Shown here piece after piece: positions 47,301 through 55,416 of a stretch of DNA of 64,000 nt. A model generated the notes under the pieces. That model saw only the letters and a list, made by a program, of their open reading frames with translations. It ran no database searches and was not told where the DNA came from. The stretch is from Ostrinia nubilalis. Lineage: Eukaryota > Arthropoda > Insecta > Lepidoptera > Crambidae. The first letter of the stretch is position 1. The number at the start of each line of letters is the position of its first letter. The position numbers were made by a program, and so were the translations under genes. The stretch spans positions 9,491,001-9,555,000 of the forward strand of contig NC_087111.1 of the NCBI RefSeq assembly GCF_963855985.1, read 5' to 3'.

Positions 47301-50023
47301 GAGCCTTCGCGGTTTGAGTGCTACGGGAGGTCCTGGCGTCACCAGTATGTGGTGTTTCGTTCCGTGCTTTACCTCCTGCATGGCTCCGTCTGGTCGTGTT
47401 ATCGCAACATACTTGGACAGTAGATCGAGGTAAGGTGATGTTCCACTTAAAGTTTTCACAGTGAGTTGCTCACACTCAGCCACATGTCCATTGACCGTAA
47501 GATGAGTGATCGCGTCTACCAACCTCTTATTTTTTGCATCTACCATCAGGTTGTAGTGAGCGAGGAAATCTACACCTATAATGGGTTTCTGTACATCCGC
47601 TACCACGAAAATCCATGGGAAGTCTCTTCTAAGCCCGAGGTTCAAGGTCAGTGCGATAGTACCATACGTGGTTATTGAAGTTCCATTGGCGGCGACTAAT
47701 CCATAGGCAGAAGCTTTGCAAGCCGTAGGGACTAGTGCTTTAGGGTATACGCAAAGGTCGGCCCCTGTATCAATGAGGAACGTTACATTATTGGCCTTGT
47801 CGGTAACGAAGATGCGGCGTGTAGGTGTATGGGAAATTGCGTCACCCGCCGTTAATGACTCCCGCTGGCGTTTCCCTGCTGTGGTTTGTTGTAGGAACAA
47901 GGTCCAATGCACTTCTTCGCTCGTGAACCGTAACGATGATGGTCCCAACATAGCCAGTCTGTCAGTCTAGTTCTAGACCGTGAAGAGGTACACGAGCGTG
48001 AGTTTGAACGACCGCGTGGCCTGCTACTTCTCGTGTCTACCTTGCTTACTTGCGCCTGTTGCAAATTCTTCATGAGAAGCGCCATGTTCTCCTCCAGCCG
48101 GCGTAATCGTTCGTCAGTTATGTGTGTGGAGATCGCCGCTGCTGGGGGCGATGGCCTCGTGCACCGTAGCCTGGCGTTTTCAGCTAATAAGTCGGCGATG
48201 TCGGCGAATGTGTCGAGTGGCGTATCCCTCTTGACGGGACTATTAACCATTTTAACGACACGCTGATTACACTCACAAAAAAAAACTGTCAGAAAGTCTA
48301 CAAATTATCACTGCGCGAAATTATCACTGCGCGGTGCGAACCTGAACCCTGATAAAACCCTAAGCGCACAATAAAACACGTAAGATCACGTCGGGGTCAC
48401 CACTGTCGGCGCTCTATACTCGGGTAGCAGGGTTCGTAGGTTTTTATAAATAAAAGTTCATATAGACTGGTAAGACGGTAACTGTATTGTGTAAGCGCGA
48501 GGATGGGCCTTCAAGGCGTCCGACCGGTACCGAGGTTGCGTACTGACTGACTAAACTAAACATTGGTTTTACTCTCGACGGTCGGCGGCCTTTTCAGGTA
48601 ACAATCGTAAAACAAAGTGAAAATAACACGAAGATACAAACAAAACAATTAGCATGAAACACATGGCAAAGGTTGGCACAAACATAATACAAAGTAAACA
48701 ACAAACAATAGAAAGACATTACAAAGGTTGGTGTTGCTTGATACACAGACACCTGCAATAATTGCATAGATCAACAATGGACCACATGTTACATCGGCGA
48801 AACACTAAAAAGATTTGAGTTAAACATTCCGACAATAAAATCCTAAAATTGCAGGTGCGTGAGAAACTAAAATTACCATGCTCTAAAATTAACACGCTAT
48901 AACTAACAAAGCATTTACATCTTAAGTTTGTACAAGAAGTATTACAATTAAGTATATTTTAATTAATTGGTATGAGGCGTAAGTGGGACGTAGTCGCCAC
49001 AACATAATGTGGTTTTGTGATAAGAGCTGACATGTTTCATTCTAATATTTCAAAATCAGTATTATTTGATAAAGATTAACTATTTATAAACACTTTCATG
49101 ATCATATGTCTCCACTGCAAAAGCATGACTCTCTCTGAAGGAAATTCTCTCTAGTTTATGAGGCAAAATCTTTCAGTTTGGATAATATCCTAATTTTACA
49201 AATGCCTAGTATAATACTATTTTTGCATGCAATTCTTACCTTTATGAGCCCGGTAGCTTGCCATTTGTCAATAAACGCATACAATCCAACTCCAATCAGA
49301 AGTCCTCCGAACAACTGGAAAAAACAAATTATTATTTAATATTATATTGTTACTACTTAGCCCAAAGTCCTGTGTGTGTGTATTTCAACCTGACCCAGGA
49401 AGTGTTTCTTATTCTAGAAAACTGTAGATTTTTTAAGTAAGGACCAGTATGTTTCATACGTATTAATTTTTGTTTCTGTATTTACTTTTACAAAGGATTT
49501 CAATACAGTCAGGTTTACAACTAATATATTCAATTCATAGCATAGACTGTACTATTCAAAGCATTTTATATGACCCCTCATTACTGGCATCTGTAATCAA
49601 GCAGTTAACTGACGAGTTAGCAAATAGATAAGTATACATTTTATAGGACACATCCTTCCTACATGTCTACTTTTTGCGAATTATGACTAAACCACCGGCC
49701 ATATCGTTTCGTAACCATCATTAACGCGAACGGAAGCGACCTGGGAGCTGGGAAATTGAACCGTCATGTGAACTCGCTCCCAACAAAGAGTGAGAACATC
49801 ATGAATCATATCGAATACACGAACAATGACTATATCTAACTATAAGCATAACATTGTTTTTACCCACCACCGCAACGAAATTATCGTATCATTTGCAACT
49901 ACACAAGTTTCTAGAACTAGTTTAAGCCAACAAACTTACCCAAAATATGAAATTCAGGGCGAAAATCATATATTTCACGCAACCACTAACGTAGGTAAAA
50001 TTTGGGCCCCGACGTCGATGCAT
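29140..50023 (-). CDS. Tetraspanin, TspanC8 group (TSPAN33/Tsp86D-like), six exons over 21 kb
   Basis: Exons on the minus strand, 5' to 3': 50023-49940, 49314-49240, 36564-36436, 35222-35049, 32160-31981, 29319-29140. Their phases all match, giving 273 residues, the family's usual length. TM1 spans exons 1-2; TM2 is followed by Gly-Cys-Val-Gly-Ala-Leu-Arg-Glu-Asn. TM3 is in exon 4. The large loop has Cys-Cys-Gly and eight cysteines, including Gly-Val-Pro-Phe-Ser-Cys-Cys, and TM4 is in exon 6. Eight loop cysteines define TspanC8 proteins, which escort ADAM10 to the cell surface and affect Notch cleavage. Asp-Trp-Ser...Tyr-Phe-Asn-Cys resembles TSPAN33. The C-terminus is uncertain: the last codon boundary AGGTGA is both an in-frame stop and a good GTGAGC splice donor. 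Confidence 0.93.
29860..31253. repeat. 1.4-kb palindromic (foldback) element in the tetraspanin intron
   Basis: Arms of roughly 650 bases (29860-30510 and 30597-31253) are reverse complements with scattered differences. The outer ends are gtccagtcat/atgactggac. The centre is a TGTC-type simple repeat. Mirror-image open frames at 30301-30570 (minus) and 30564-30803 (plus) encode almost the same peptide and are artefacts of the palindrome. Confidence 0.92.
31560..31605. repeat. (CA)n microsatellite
   Basis: About 23 CA/CG dinucleotides, interrupted. Confidence 0.9.
31981..32160 (-). CDS. Tetraspanin exon 5 (Cys-Cys-Gly exon)
   Basis: 180 bases, phase 0 at both ends, acceptor CCAG and donor GTGAGT. 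It encodes Phe-His-Cys-Cys-Gly through Tyr-Gly-Val-Gln-Asn-Tyr-Pro and carries seven of the eight loop cysteines. It is the only full-length copy of this exon; three truncated copies lie upstream of it in transcript order. Confidence 0.95.
32360..32400. repeat. GC-rich hairpin (gcgcggag/ctccgcgc)
   Basis: An 8-10-bp stem with a 4-base loop in an AT-rich intron. A second palindrome (gacattgacgtaatgtcaat, ...) lies at about 32320-32342. Confidence 0.6.
32853..32928 (-). pseudogene. Truncated duplicate of tetraspanin exon 5 (copy 1)
   Basis: It matches the middle of the Cys-Cys-Gly exon (Met-Asp-Trp-Ser through Gly-Val-Pro-Phe) but lacks its acceptor side, its Cys-Cys-Gly and its 3' half. It shares with the copies at 33240 and 34334 the same breakpoint into foreign sequence (ggacaagcaatgggataaca). 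Confidence 0.88.
33000..33060 (+). mobile_element. Half of MITE family D
   Basis: agtccggtcgccgagcgg and ccaatgaccccaa segments as in 21612-21810. The other arm is absent. Confidence 0.6.
33240..33313 (-). pseudogene. Truncated duplicate of tetraspanin exon 5 (copy 2)
   Basis: It keeps the acceptor end (Phe-His-Cys-Cys-Gly...) and the Met-Asp-Trp-Ser block. It has an internal deletion that removes the ERCGVPF-coding part and joins the common breakpoint sequence. Confidence 0.88.
33430..33989 (+). mobile_element. 5'-truncated Jockey/CR1-like retrotransposon with TTTGAC tail
   Basis: The RT C-terminal region (Tyr-Gly-Leu-Ile-Ile-Trp-Gly-Asn to Lys-Glu-Phe-Leu-Asp-Thr-Lys-Phe, stop at 33890) is followed by a short 3' UTR and a TTTGAC repeat ending at about 33989. 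It splits a dispersed repeat whose unbroken form is at 12411-12530: the left half ends gctactgacaac and the right half starts aacgccactcttg. The duplication is about 3 bases (aac). Same family as 1419-2303. Confidence 0.85.
34052..34229 (+). repeat. Segmental duplicate of 32974-33150 including half of MITE family D
   Basis: The stretch from gaaggtcgtttggtaaagtc onward repeats that at about 32978 with few changes and continues into the duplicated exon piece at 34334. Confidence 0.85.
34334..34432 (-). pseudogene. Truncated duplicate of tetraspanin exon 5 (copy 3)
   Basis: It keeps the acceptor and an intact reading from Phe-His-Cys-Cys-Gly to Gly-Val-Pro-Phe. It then runs into the common foreign junction instead of Ser-Cys-Cys. 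No donor follows in the expected place, so it would add an aberrant tail if spliced in. Confidence 0.9.
34575..34880 (+). mobile_element. RTE-family fragments
   Basis: A piece like 27055-27450 (caggtcacctatgcgctgga, ...) is followed at 34785-34880 by the plus-strand 3' end (atgttcagcagtggacgtcc). An ATG-repeat microsatellite at 34937-34963 may be part of a tail. Confidence 0.65.
35049..35222 (-). CDS. Tetraspanin exon 4 (TM3 and first part of large loop)
   Basis: 174 bases, phase 0, acceptor CCCCAG and donor GTGAGT. It encodes TM3 and then a loop segment ending Asp-Phe-Ala-Gln-Ser-Asp, which joins Phe-His-Cys-Cys-Gly. Confidence 0.95.
35703..35733. repeat. Short perfect palindrome (ctatcacgtggtc...)
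   Basis: 13-14-bp arms around a few central bases. It contains two CACGTG E-box cores. Confidence 0.7.
35990..36092 (+). repeat. SINE 3' portion
   Basis: ggtgaagctcgcttccacct to aagagcttcctcg and an A-run. Related copies lie at 61082-61185 (plus) and within 63530-63860 (minus). Confidence 0.7.
36279..36402 (-). mobile_element. 5'-truncated RTE fragment with ATC tail, 34 bases from an exon
   Basis: Seven or more ATC repeats precede the usual 3' end (ggacgtccactgctgaacat, ...). It ends just after the exon 3 donor at 36435. Confidence 0.85.
36436..36564 (-). CDS. Tetraspanin exon 3 (TM2)
   Basis: 129 bases, phase 0, acceptor CACAG and donor GTGAGT. It encodes Leu-Asp-Thr-Val-Tyr-Asp-Val, TM2 and [15 protein letters not shown], the conserved small intracellular loop of tetraspanins. 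Confidence 0.96.
36694..36842. mobile_element. MITE family E, second copy
   Basis: Inverted ends tactgaactgtcc and gggacagttcagc. Internal similarity to 23796-23947. Confidence 0.75.
36866..37020. repeat. GTTAA-rich inverted sequence (left part)
   Basis: Repeated GTTAAC/TTAACG motifs from an agctgggcattaactcgtta start. Matching inverted material at 37545-37683 ends ggtgcccagct, so the two are the ends of one element with the 121-bp-unit element lying inside it. Confidence 0.8.
37124..37550 (-). mobile_element. Second copy of the satellite-bearing element, single 121-bp unit
   Basis: On the minus strand: the foldback hairpin (37424-37530), one 121-bp unit (about 37275-37395) and the conserved tail (to about 37130, gtgggacaactcttgcaact). 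Compare 2307-5022, where the unit is amplified to eight. Confidence 0.8.
37790..37885 (+). mobile_element. Helitron 3' ends (two)
   Basis: Two copies of the terminal motif (acgcgtacgaagtcgcgggc, ... gctagt and a variant with gcagctagt), as at 42393. Confidence 0.6.
38117..38585. mobile_element. MITE family G split by a pogo-type MITE
   Basis: Outer inverted repeats cagaccgtcccattc...cactcagataaaag and the complement at 38543-38585. The inner element at 38206-38531 interrupts it. Confidence 0.85.
38206..38531. mobile_element. pogo/Tigger-type MITE
   Basis: Inverted repeats CAGTAGAATCCCGATTATCC and complement, with extra CCGGATAATCG motifs and TA at both flanks. This TIR type is known from pogo/Tigger elements. 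Confidence 0.85.
38590..41400. other. Tetraspanin intron, nothing recognised
   Basis: AT-rich intron. Small open frames (39618-39875, 40467-40716) are low-complexity and have no splice or domain support. Confidence 0.5.
41405..41650 (-). repeat. Non-LTR 3' fragment with TTTGACTTCGACTTT tail
   Basis: The simple-repeat tail at 41636-41651 and an agagcaaaat block resemble pieces at 12640-12670. Coding sense is too degraded to place. Confidence 0.4.
41684..41872 (-). mobile_element. Short non-autonomous Helitron
   Basis: Read on the minus strand it starts TCTAATATTATAAAGAGG, ends GGGCGGAAAGCTAG and lies between A and T. These are the Helitron rules (5' TC, 3' CTAG, A/T insertion, no duplication). 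Confidence 0.75.
41928..41998. repeat. Palindrome of about 30-bp arms
   Basis: atttcacgatccaaactaat and its near-complement. It abuts the Helitron at 41999. Confidence 0.85.
41999..42393 (+). mobile_element. Non-autonomous Helitron with an internal perfect palindrome
   Basis: It starts TCCTACTAATATTATAAAGG after A and ends GCGGCCGCTAG before T. An internal palindrome of about 29-bp arms (acagacacgtcttatttatt, ...) lies at 42146-42205. Confidence 0.8.
42394..43896. other. Tetraspanin intron, nothing recognised
   Basis: No gene, RNA or clear repeat identified. Confidence 0.5.
43901..44498 (-). repeat. 3' LTR
   Basis: 598 bp, starts tgtcggcg on the plus strand and ends gtcgccaca. No difference from the other LTR was seen on reading. 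The adjacent 44499-44511 is a G-run on the minus strand and is the likely polypurine tract. Confidence 0.95.
44625..47951 (-). CDS. pol: Ty3-type pol polyprotein (protease, RT, RNase H, integrase)
   Basis: 1108 residues, uninterrupted. Protease: Asp-Thr-Gly-Ala-Asp at residues 61-65. Reverse transcriptase: Tyr-Ile-Asp-Asp at 379-382. The RNase H segment has Phe-Cys-Asp-Ala-Ser. Integrase has a His-His-Cys-Cys finger and Asp/Asp/Glu core motifs (Leu-Asp-Ile-Ile, Thr-Asp-Gln-Gly, Met-Val-Glu-Arg). It overlaps gag by 100 bases in the -1 frame, so expression by -1 frameshifting is likely. Residues 254-279 are a Ser/Thr/Pro/Glu-rich stretch placed between Val-Thr-Lys and Arg-Pro-Cys-Gly-Asp-Tyr, where most relatives have only a few residues. 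The protein is probably catalytically complete. The true start may be upstream of the first Met. Confidence 0.93.
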   Translation of the reverse strand: MLGPSSLRFTSEEVHWTLFLQQTTAGKRQRESLTAGDAISHTPTRRIFVTDKANNVTFLIDTGADLCVYPKALVPTACKASAYGLVAANGTSITTYGTIALTLNLGLRRDFPWIFVVADVQKPIIGVDFLAHYNLMVDAKNKRLVDAITHLTVNGHVAECEQLTVKTLSGTSPYLDLLSKYVAITRPDGAMQEVKHGTKHHILVTPGPPVALKPRRLAPDRLRAAKKEFDSMVKLGIARPSKSPWAAPLVMVTKTTTSSTPESSSSPIPGSEKETEEKHRPCGDYRALNARTVPDQYPVRHIQDFAQCLSGSKVFSKLDLVRAFNQIPIAEEDIPKTAITTPFGLFEFKFMTFGLRNAAQTFQRFMDEVLSELDFCYCYIDDILIASSDENEHLKHLETVFNRLRKYGVVINPKKCVFGQSEIEFLGYLVSADGTRPLPEKVKAIRTYPLPATAKQLRRFLGMLNFYRRCIPNAAASQSSLNELLHGNIKGKTPIAWTDRARKDFDVCKESLAQAALLAHPRDDAELGLFCDASNNSIGAALQQKVGNDWHPIAFFSKKLTTAEQKYSAYDRELFAIYAAVKHFRHYVEARQFVIFTDHKPITYAFSKKEQQCSPRQFRYLDLIGQFSTDIRHVNGEDNVPADALSRIESVRKGLDWESLAKSQENDTHLKSLLDSNNSSLQLRLLSLPDSDTPVYCDVSTQRARPYLTEPFRKVAFNILHQNSHPGARATTKLVSQRFVWPSMNSDCKKWTRACLGCQRSKVSRHVITLPGTFAPPSSRFDHVHLDIIVMPYSEGYRYCLTCVDRFSRWPEAIPIPNQEAETVARAFYSNWIARFGIPSRITTDQGRQFESHLFRDLNALLGSNHLRTTAYHPSSNGMVERFHRQLKSAIKCHTANESWTRVLPTVLLGIRASWKEDLQATSAELLYGQSLRLPGEFLCKSVTPNPVPSDYVNHLRQQFNKLQPIDGTRHGIKSTFCFKDLLSSSHVFVRNDAVKAPLQQPYEGPYKVISRTNKTFVLDIRGREVTVSIERLKPAYILRDAEHHPNNHPDSSIPLEVTLESGRGQSTGSNVNSGSPSAALPPISIEPDFPRRSGRRVRFPDYYQAGL
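47852..48250 (-). CDS. gag: Short gag with Cys-His-Cys-Cys knuckle, capsid missing
   Basis: 132 residues. After a short N-terminus it goes directly to what is normally the C-terminal third of gag: a helical leucine-rich segment, an Arg/Ser-rich basic region and Cys-Trp-Asp-His...Lys-Cys-Ile-Gly-Pro-Cys. The roughly 200-residue capsid region expected in this clade is absent. The frame stays open and the leader upstream is only about 150 bases, so a clean in-frame deletion is the likely cause. A gag with an alternative structure cannot be excluded. Confidence 0.75.
   Translation of the reverse strand: MVNSPVKRDTPLDTFADIADLLAENARLRCTRPSPPAAAISTHITDERLRRLEENMALLMKNLQQAQVSKVDTRSSRPRGRSNSRSCTSSRSRTRLTDWLCWDHHRYGSRAKKCIGPCSYNKPQQGNASGSH
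48385..48402 (-). promoter_or_regulatory. Primer binding site (tRNA-Trp)
   Basis: The plus strand reads atcacgtcggggtcacca, which looks like a tRNA-Trp 3' end with CCA. It lies one base inside the 5' LTR. Confidence 0.85.
48404..49001 (-). repeat. 5' LTR
   Basis: 598 bp, same length as and, as far as I can read, same sequence as 43901-44498. Confidence 0.95.
49240..49314 (-). CDS. Tetraspanin exon 2 (TM1 end and small loop)
   Basis: 75 bases, phase 0, acceptor TTCCAG and donor GTAAGA. It encodes [11 protein letters not shown]ough Gly-Leu-Ile-Lys. It is separated from exon 3 by a 12.7-kb intron holding the retrotransposon. Confidence 0.93.
49940..50023 (-). CDS. Tetraspanin exon 1 (start codon, TM1 start)
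   Basis: ATG at 50023-50021. 28 residues (Met-His-Arg-Arg-Arg-Gly... to Asn-Phe-Ile-Phe-Trp), donor GTAAGT, phase 0. The basic N-terminus followed by TM1 is normal for tetraspanins. Confidence 0.92.
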
Positions 50024-50029
50024 CTTGAT

Positions 50030-51223
50030 GAGTAGGACTAAAATGCCTTACATAAATTGGAATGGACACACAGCTTTTAATTACAGGTTTCCATTCAGGA
50101 TTTTACTCGATTAAAGCTGAGAAAAACATTTTTTTTGTATGAAGTCACCCACTCGATACACACACATCACAATAGTTTTTTTTTAATTTAGTGATTTTGA
50201 TTGTCGACTATCTGTCAAATTCCGCCCCCACTTCTCATTTATCAGTAACGTTAACATTAACGTTATTAATGAAAGGACAGTGCCAAATCCATGTATGGAA
50301 GTTGGGCCAAGTTCTGCCCAGAATGAAACCATAGTTCATTTTTTTCCTCAGGCAGGCCAATACTAATTTAGTTTACATTAAATTTAATACAAAACCGGAG
50401 CACACTGAAATTTATTCCTGGAGTTAAGAGAAAAAAAGAGTTTTGTTTTTAATTATTTACGTACAAAATATCATCGATATAATCAATATAATAATAATAC
50501 TATGCATAAGAATATTATCCGAAATATTGTCCGAACCCTTAGTATTTCTCTTCGACAAATACTTTAACACATTGTGAACCACTTTTCTTTCACGACTATA
50601 AAAAGTTATTAATTAGCAATTTAATTCACAAAATCAATTGCACACCAATTTGCACACATTTAAAATAAAGTTTGTTTACACTTTGACAGCAATAGACAGT
50701 TTAATTATTGACATGCAAGGTGACATGTCAATGAAGTTTTCAGTTACTTTTGCCATTAAAAGAAATTAGTACCATTAGTTTTCCGCAACATGGCGAGGGT
50801 TTTTATGTTCATTTCCAAAATGGAGCAAGAAGTTTTAGCTTACAATAACTTCAGTAATCGATTGTAATACACCAATAAATTTATTTTTTGCAAGGATAGA
50901 GAACTAAAACTTCTTGCTTCATTTTGGAAATAATGAATTTCTGTCAACTTACCAAACTATTAAAACAGCACTAGATCGTATACAATAAAGAATGTCTAAA
51001 TCGCACTAAAGTAACGGGTACGGATGCAGTACGGTTAAGTTCAACATAGCGTTAGCGAGTGTTATTTATTAATGCCACAATCTCGAAATCTTATGCGTAG
51101 TATACGTACTACGCATAAGATGTCAGTGCGCTTCGGTTTACAGAGTAGTATAGGCCTTAGGAACAAAATGCACTATGGGTTGATTCTGGGCAACACTTGG
51201 TCCAGACTCTGGCACTATCTTTT
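50030..51223. other. Region upstream of the tetraspanin gene
   Basis: No exon. It contains an inverted repeat (arms 50808-50840 and 50901-50937) and a perfect 14-15-bp-arm palindrome at 51090-51120. Tetraspanin promoter and 5' UTR should lie here, but I cannot place them. Confidence 0.4.
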
Positions 51224-51264
51224 ATTTTATAATTTGACTTACTTGACTTATGGTCCTATGTCCC

Positions 51265-52215
51265 CTAGATGGGGCAGAGGGCGTCCACAACAGTCCTCCA
51301 TCTCGTTCGGTCTTGAGCTTCTCGCTTGATCTCGCTCCAGGTTTTGCCGATCTTCTTCGCCTCGTCCGCTACAGTGCGCCGCCAAGTTTGCCTGGGTCGA
51401 CCACGTTTGCGTTTTCCTTGAGGATTCCAATCCAGAGCCTGCTTAGGGATGTGATCGGGGTCCCTTCGGAGAGTGTGGCCAATCCAGTTCCACTTGCGGC
51501 GCTTGATCTGCTGGTCGATCGGAATCTTGTGGCAGCGTTCCAATAGCTCGACGTTGGAGATTTTCTCGGGCCAGTATATGCCGAGAATTCGGCGAAGGCA
51601 GCGGTTGATGAAGACCTGCAGCTGGTGCGAGATAACCTTGGTGACCTTCCACGTTTCACACCCATAGAGCAGAACGGATTTAACGTTGGACCCGAATATT
51701 TTGATCTTGACCCTTCGGGTCAATTTCCGTGACTGCCATATGGGGCGAAGTTGTGCGAAGGTAGCTCTGGCCTTGGCAATGCGCGAAGTGATGTCCTCTT
51801 CAGTACCTCCAGTTTCTGACACGACGCTCCCGAGGTAGGTGAAATTGTGGACTCGTGCCATATCCTCTGCACCAATCCGTAATGGCGTGCAATTTCTCAC
51901 ACCAGATCGCATCTCTTGGGTCTTCCGGCAGTTAATTTTAAGCCCTGTGATACCCGCTTCTCGATGTAGGTCATCAAGTTTGGACTGCATATCGTGATGC
52001 GTGTGGCTCAGCAAACAGAGGTCATCGGCATAATCTAAGTCTTTTAAGACTCCGATTATACCCCACTCTATTCCACGCCGTTGTCTTGATATGCGCGATT
52101 CATGACTCCATCCAAGACAACCAGAAAGAGAAGGGGCGAAAGCAGGCAGCCTTGCCGGACGCCCGCATGCACCTCGATGTCTTCGGAGATGAGGCCGTCG
52201 TGAGTCACCGTACAA
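51265..52215 (-). pseudogene. RTE-like polyprotein, C-terminal frame (RT palm and tail)
   Basis: Meaningful sequence begins at about 52085 with Glu-Trp-Gly-Ile-Ile and contains the catalytic Tyr-Ala-Asp-Asp box, the thumb and the family's C-terminal region (Gly-Arg-Pro-Arg-Gln-Thr-Trp-Arg-Arg). It continues the frame at 52068-54209 after a shift around 52075-52085. The N-terminal 40-odd residues of this frame are out-of-frame noise. Confidence 0.9.
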
Positions 52216-54209
52216 GAATATTTCCTGTAGATATATGCCTTCAGTAGGTCGATGATTTTCGGCGGGACACCAATGTCAGCGAGTCGCGACCATATACTTG
52301 CCCACTTCAGCGTATCAAAGGCTTTTTCAAAGTCTACAAAGGTTAGGTAGACTTCCCTTTGCCATTCTGATGCCTGCTCCAAAATGATACGCAAAGTATT
52401 GATCTGGTCGGTACACGAGCGGTTCGGGCGGAAGCCAGCCTGTTCCCTACGCAAAAGAGGTTCAACGGCCCCCGATAACCTATCCAAGATAATCTTGCAG
52501 AAAACCTTTGACGGTATCGACAGCAAAGTGATACCTCTCCAATTGCTACACTGGCTTAGATCCCCTTTCTTTGGCACAGTAATTAAAAGCCCCTTATTCC
52601 AGTCGTCTGGGAGTTCCTCTTCCATCCAGATGTTTTCGATGAGAGGTGTCAGAACGTCGGCGGCGGAGTTTACGTCGACTCTCAGCATTTCTGCGGTGAT
52701 AAGGTCGAGTCCTGGGGCCTTGCCAATCTTGAGGGACAGGATAGCTTTGGTCACTTCGTCGTGTGATGGTGGTTCCACATTGATGTCGAGCAGCCTAGGT
52801 GTAGTAGAGGTGTGCTGCGGTGCCTCAGGCGTGGTGGTGGCTGTAGTCAGGGTAGGGCGGAAGACCTCCTGAAAGTGTTCACGCCATCGTTGCAGTTGCC
52901 CTTCAGACGACACAATAAGCTCTCCATCACTTGACTTAAGAGGCTTCTTCTTTGGTCTGCTACTTCCTGCCAAGGTTTTCGTCGCTTTGTACAGCTCTCT
53001 CAGATTGCCAGTGTTAGCAGCGAGTTGGGCCTTGTCAGCAACCCCGTCAGCCCACAGCCTTTTGTCTTTCCGCGTGCTGCGGTAGATTTTCCTGCGCATC
53101 TGACGGTACTGCTGTCTGAGGGTGGCTATAAGTTGCACGTCGGTGGTTTGTAGCAACTTTAGGTGGAGCTCTCTACGGTCGTTGATCAGCTGCCATGTGG
53201 ATTGTGACATCCAGTCCTCGCGCGTGTGCGTGCTGTGACCCAAGACGGAAAAGCTGGTCTCTGTGTAGGCCACTTTGATATGGTTCCACTTTTCGTCTAT
53301 TGAGCATTTCTCGTCATCAAGGGCGGAGAAACGGTTTCGCAGTTCGAGCCTGAACTTGGTGCAGGTGTCAGGGTCTCTGAATTTAGTCACGTCGAACCTT
53401 CTCCCAATCCTGTCAGGTCCCCCAGCCGGTCGTGCTACCGCTACCTTGAGGCGCAGCTCAGCAGCAACCATGTAATGGTCGCTGTCGATATCAGCACCTC
53501 TTCGGTTTCGGACATCGAGCAACGACGATCGCCATTTGGAACTAATCGCAAGGTGGTCGATTTGGTTTTTGGTGATGCCATCGGGTGAAATCCATGTGTG
53601 CTTGTGGATATCTTTATGGATAAATAATGTACCACCGATGGTCAGGTCGTGGTGCTGGCAAAACTCTATAAACCGTTCTCCGTTCTCATTACGTGCTCCA
53701 AGTCCCTGTGTACCCATATGACGCTCGCAGTTTGTGTTATAGTTCCCAACTTTAGCATTTAGGTCCCCCATGACAATCACTATGTCTTGTTTCTTTATAA
53801 CCTTTAAGGTGGCGTTGAGTGAGTTGTAGAAATCGTCCTTGGTGTCCTCCGCAGATGTGTTGGTAGGAGCGTAGCACTGCACTATGGAGATCTTCCGGGC
53901 TCTTGAGTTGAAACGGGCCCAAATGATTCGATCTGAGATCGGTTTCCAATCTAACAGACTCTTCCTTGCGGCATCAGAAAGGAGAAAACCAACGCCATAT
54001 TCGCGGGTGTCATCCTCACTTTCCTTACCAGAATATAGGAAAGTCAAGCCGTTAGATGTTCTCAGTTCACCGATACCATTTCTACGCACTTCGCTAAGAC
54101 CCAAAACTTGCAGGTTGTATCTTAGCATTTCTGCTTCTGCTTGGGCTAGTCGGCTGTCATCGCTGAGCGTTCTTACATTCCAAAAAGCTATTCGTGTCCG
54201 TTTCTTCAT
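52068..54209 (-). pseudogene. RTE-like polyprotein, N-terminal frame (endonuclease and RT start)
   Basis: 713 residues. The APE-type endonuclease has Phe-Trp-Asn-Val-Arg-Thr-Leu, Ser-Glu-Val-Arg, Gly-Asp-Leu-Asn-Ala and Ser-Asp-His. The RT has motif A (Phe-Val-Asp-Phe-Glu-Lys-Ala-Phe-Asp) and motif B (Gly-Val-Arg-Gln-Gly-Cys-Leu-Leu-Ser-Pro). It stops at 52068, just before the Tyr-Ala-Asp-Asp box, because of one frameshift. In the unbroken state this would be a single ORF of about 980 residues. Only one lesion suggests a young copy. Confidence 0.92.
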
Positions 54210-54668
54210 GCCAAAGGTCGTTGTTGAGAGATCGGTCCGGTTTCTTGTTGTGTGCGTTTCGTTAATCGAGTATTTTCGGGCAAGTGGGTGATTAACCCGC
54301 TGTACCCTAGTCCGGTGGTGGGGCTGCCACCTCAGAGCTTCTGGACTAGCTCGGTTTTTTTCGGGTATCCTCCCTAGTGATGAGATTCTGTTTTCAGGCG
54401 CAGAATACTCGCCTTTCGCCCTGCATCCTCAGCTCAGCTGCAAGTCTAGGTAGTGGGCACGCAAAGCGTGGCTGCAGCAGGTCCCAGGGTGGACGACGAG
54501 GACGTGGATGACGCGGACTGGCCGGGGTTCTGCTACATCGGTGTTCCACTACTTAACACAGCAGAGGGCTTCTTGGCATTTTGTAGGCAATGCTGACCTC
54601 ACTACGTCAGCGATTACCACCAAGACCATGCCCCGGCTTCCCCCCCCCCCCTTCCATTTTATAATTTG

Positions 54669-55384
54669 GACCTTTAAAATCTTACTTACAAAAGCCGGGT
54701 ACCCATCGCGTATTTTGCTCTAAAATTTCTTTGCCTTAAACAATCAACCTCAAAAAAAATATGACGTCAACATTTTAATAAAATTGTTTACAAAAAATGT
54801 TGAATGTTGACATAATGTTTTTGTTGATTGTGTAGGGAAGAACACGCGCTGGAGACTCGATTTAACGATTGATGCAATGTTTATCAAAGTTTTTTGAAGG
54901 TATGTTTGCCATAAAACTACTCCTTTGTGATTTTGCTCCGAGCCAATACCATTAACTAAATAACGGATAACGGTATGACGTTTTCAATTTCTGTTGCCGA
55001 GAAATTTACGTGCTCTGTGGATAAAAATTTCATGAAAAAAAAAAACTTTAAATAAAAGTCAAGTTTTTATTTATTAATTTGATTTTAATTTATTAGTGTT
55101 TTATTAGCATAATACTAATAAAAACAAACTTTTTACCTATTTAATAGGCAGCATATTCCTTAACTTTGCACATTCCACAGTTAACGAATGAAAAAAGATT
55201 TATTTGTGCTGCGACTGGCGCGAAAATAGTCACTGTCGTAATTTAAAATTAAATATTACTCTACTTTACAAATAGTGGTAAATCTTATCACTGAGGAAAA
55301 GGATTAGTAGATAATTAAATAATATGCAGTAACCTTTATCATTGATAGTGAATTATCGCTACAGTTGTGTTGTGCACGTTTAAA
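54669..55384. other. Region upstream of the GH1 gene
   Basis: AT-rich, no exon. It should contain the GH1 promoter. The retrotransposon at 51237-54655 ends about 730 bases upstream of the start codon. Confidence 0.45.
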
Positions 55385-55416
55385 ATGGCTTGGACAGCGA
55401 TTATTGCTGCTCTAAG
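55385..55416 (+). CDS. GH1 exon 1 (start, signal peptide)
   Basis: ATG at 55385, preceded by aaa. It encodes [10 protein letters not shown] and ends at GTATGT, phase 2. Confidence 0.85.

Larger units (their letters stand above)
43901..49001 (-). mobile_element. Ty3-type LTR retrotransposon, CsRn1/Kabuki-like, in the tetraspanin intron
   Basis: Two 598-bp LTRs (43901-44498 and 48404-49001), TG...CA, read as identical. They are flanked by the 4-bp duplication acat (43897-43900, 49002-49005). The element runs on the minus strand, the same strand as the host gene. The primer site matches the 3' end of tRNA-Trp, and gag ends with a Cys-His-Cys-Cys knuckle, both typical of CsRn1-clade elements. 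pol is intact. gag is only 132 residues and lacks a capsid domain, so this copy probably cannot move by itself. There is no env-like ORF. Confidence 0.95.
51237..54655 (-). mobile_element. RTE-like non-LTR retrotransposon, apparently full length
   Basis: 3.42 kb flanked by an exact 13-bp duplication, attttataatttg (51224-51236 and 54656-54668). The 3' end on the minus strand has an AAGTCAAGTAAGTC-type tail, and the 5' end begins with a G-run. It carries an endonuclease and RT ORF broken once (see 52068-54209 and 51265-52215). A target duplication at the far 5' side shows that it was not truncated on insertion. Confidence 0.92.

Noticed and set aside
46339..47970. Plus-strand frames inside the Ty3 pol region
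   Set aside because: They are shadows of the minus-strand pol gene.
43901..49001. Endogenous retrovirus with envelope
   Set aside because: No third ORF exists between pol and the 3' LTR; only about 125 bases lie there.
51250..54291. Plus-strand frames inside the RTE-like element
   Set aside because: They are antisense shadows of the endonuclease/RT frames.
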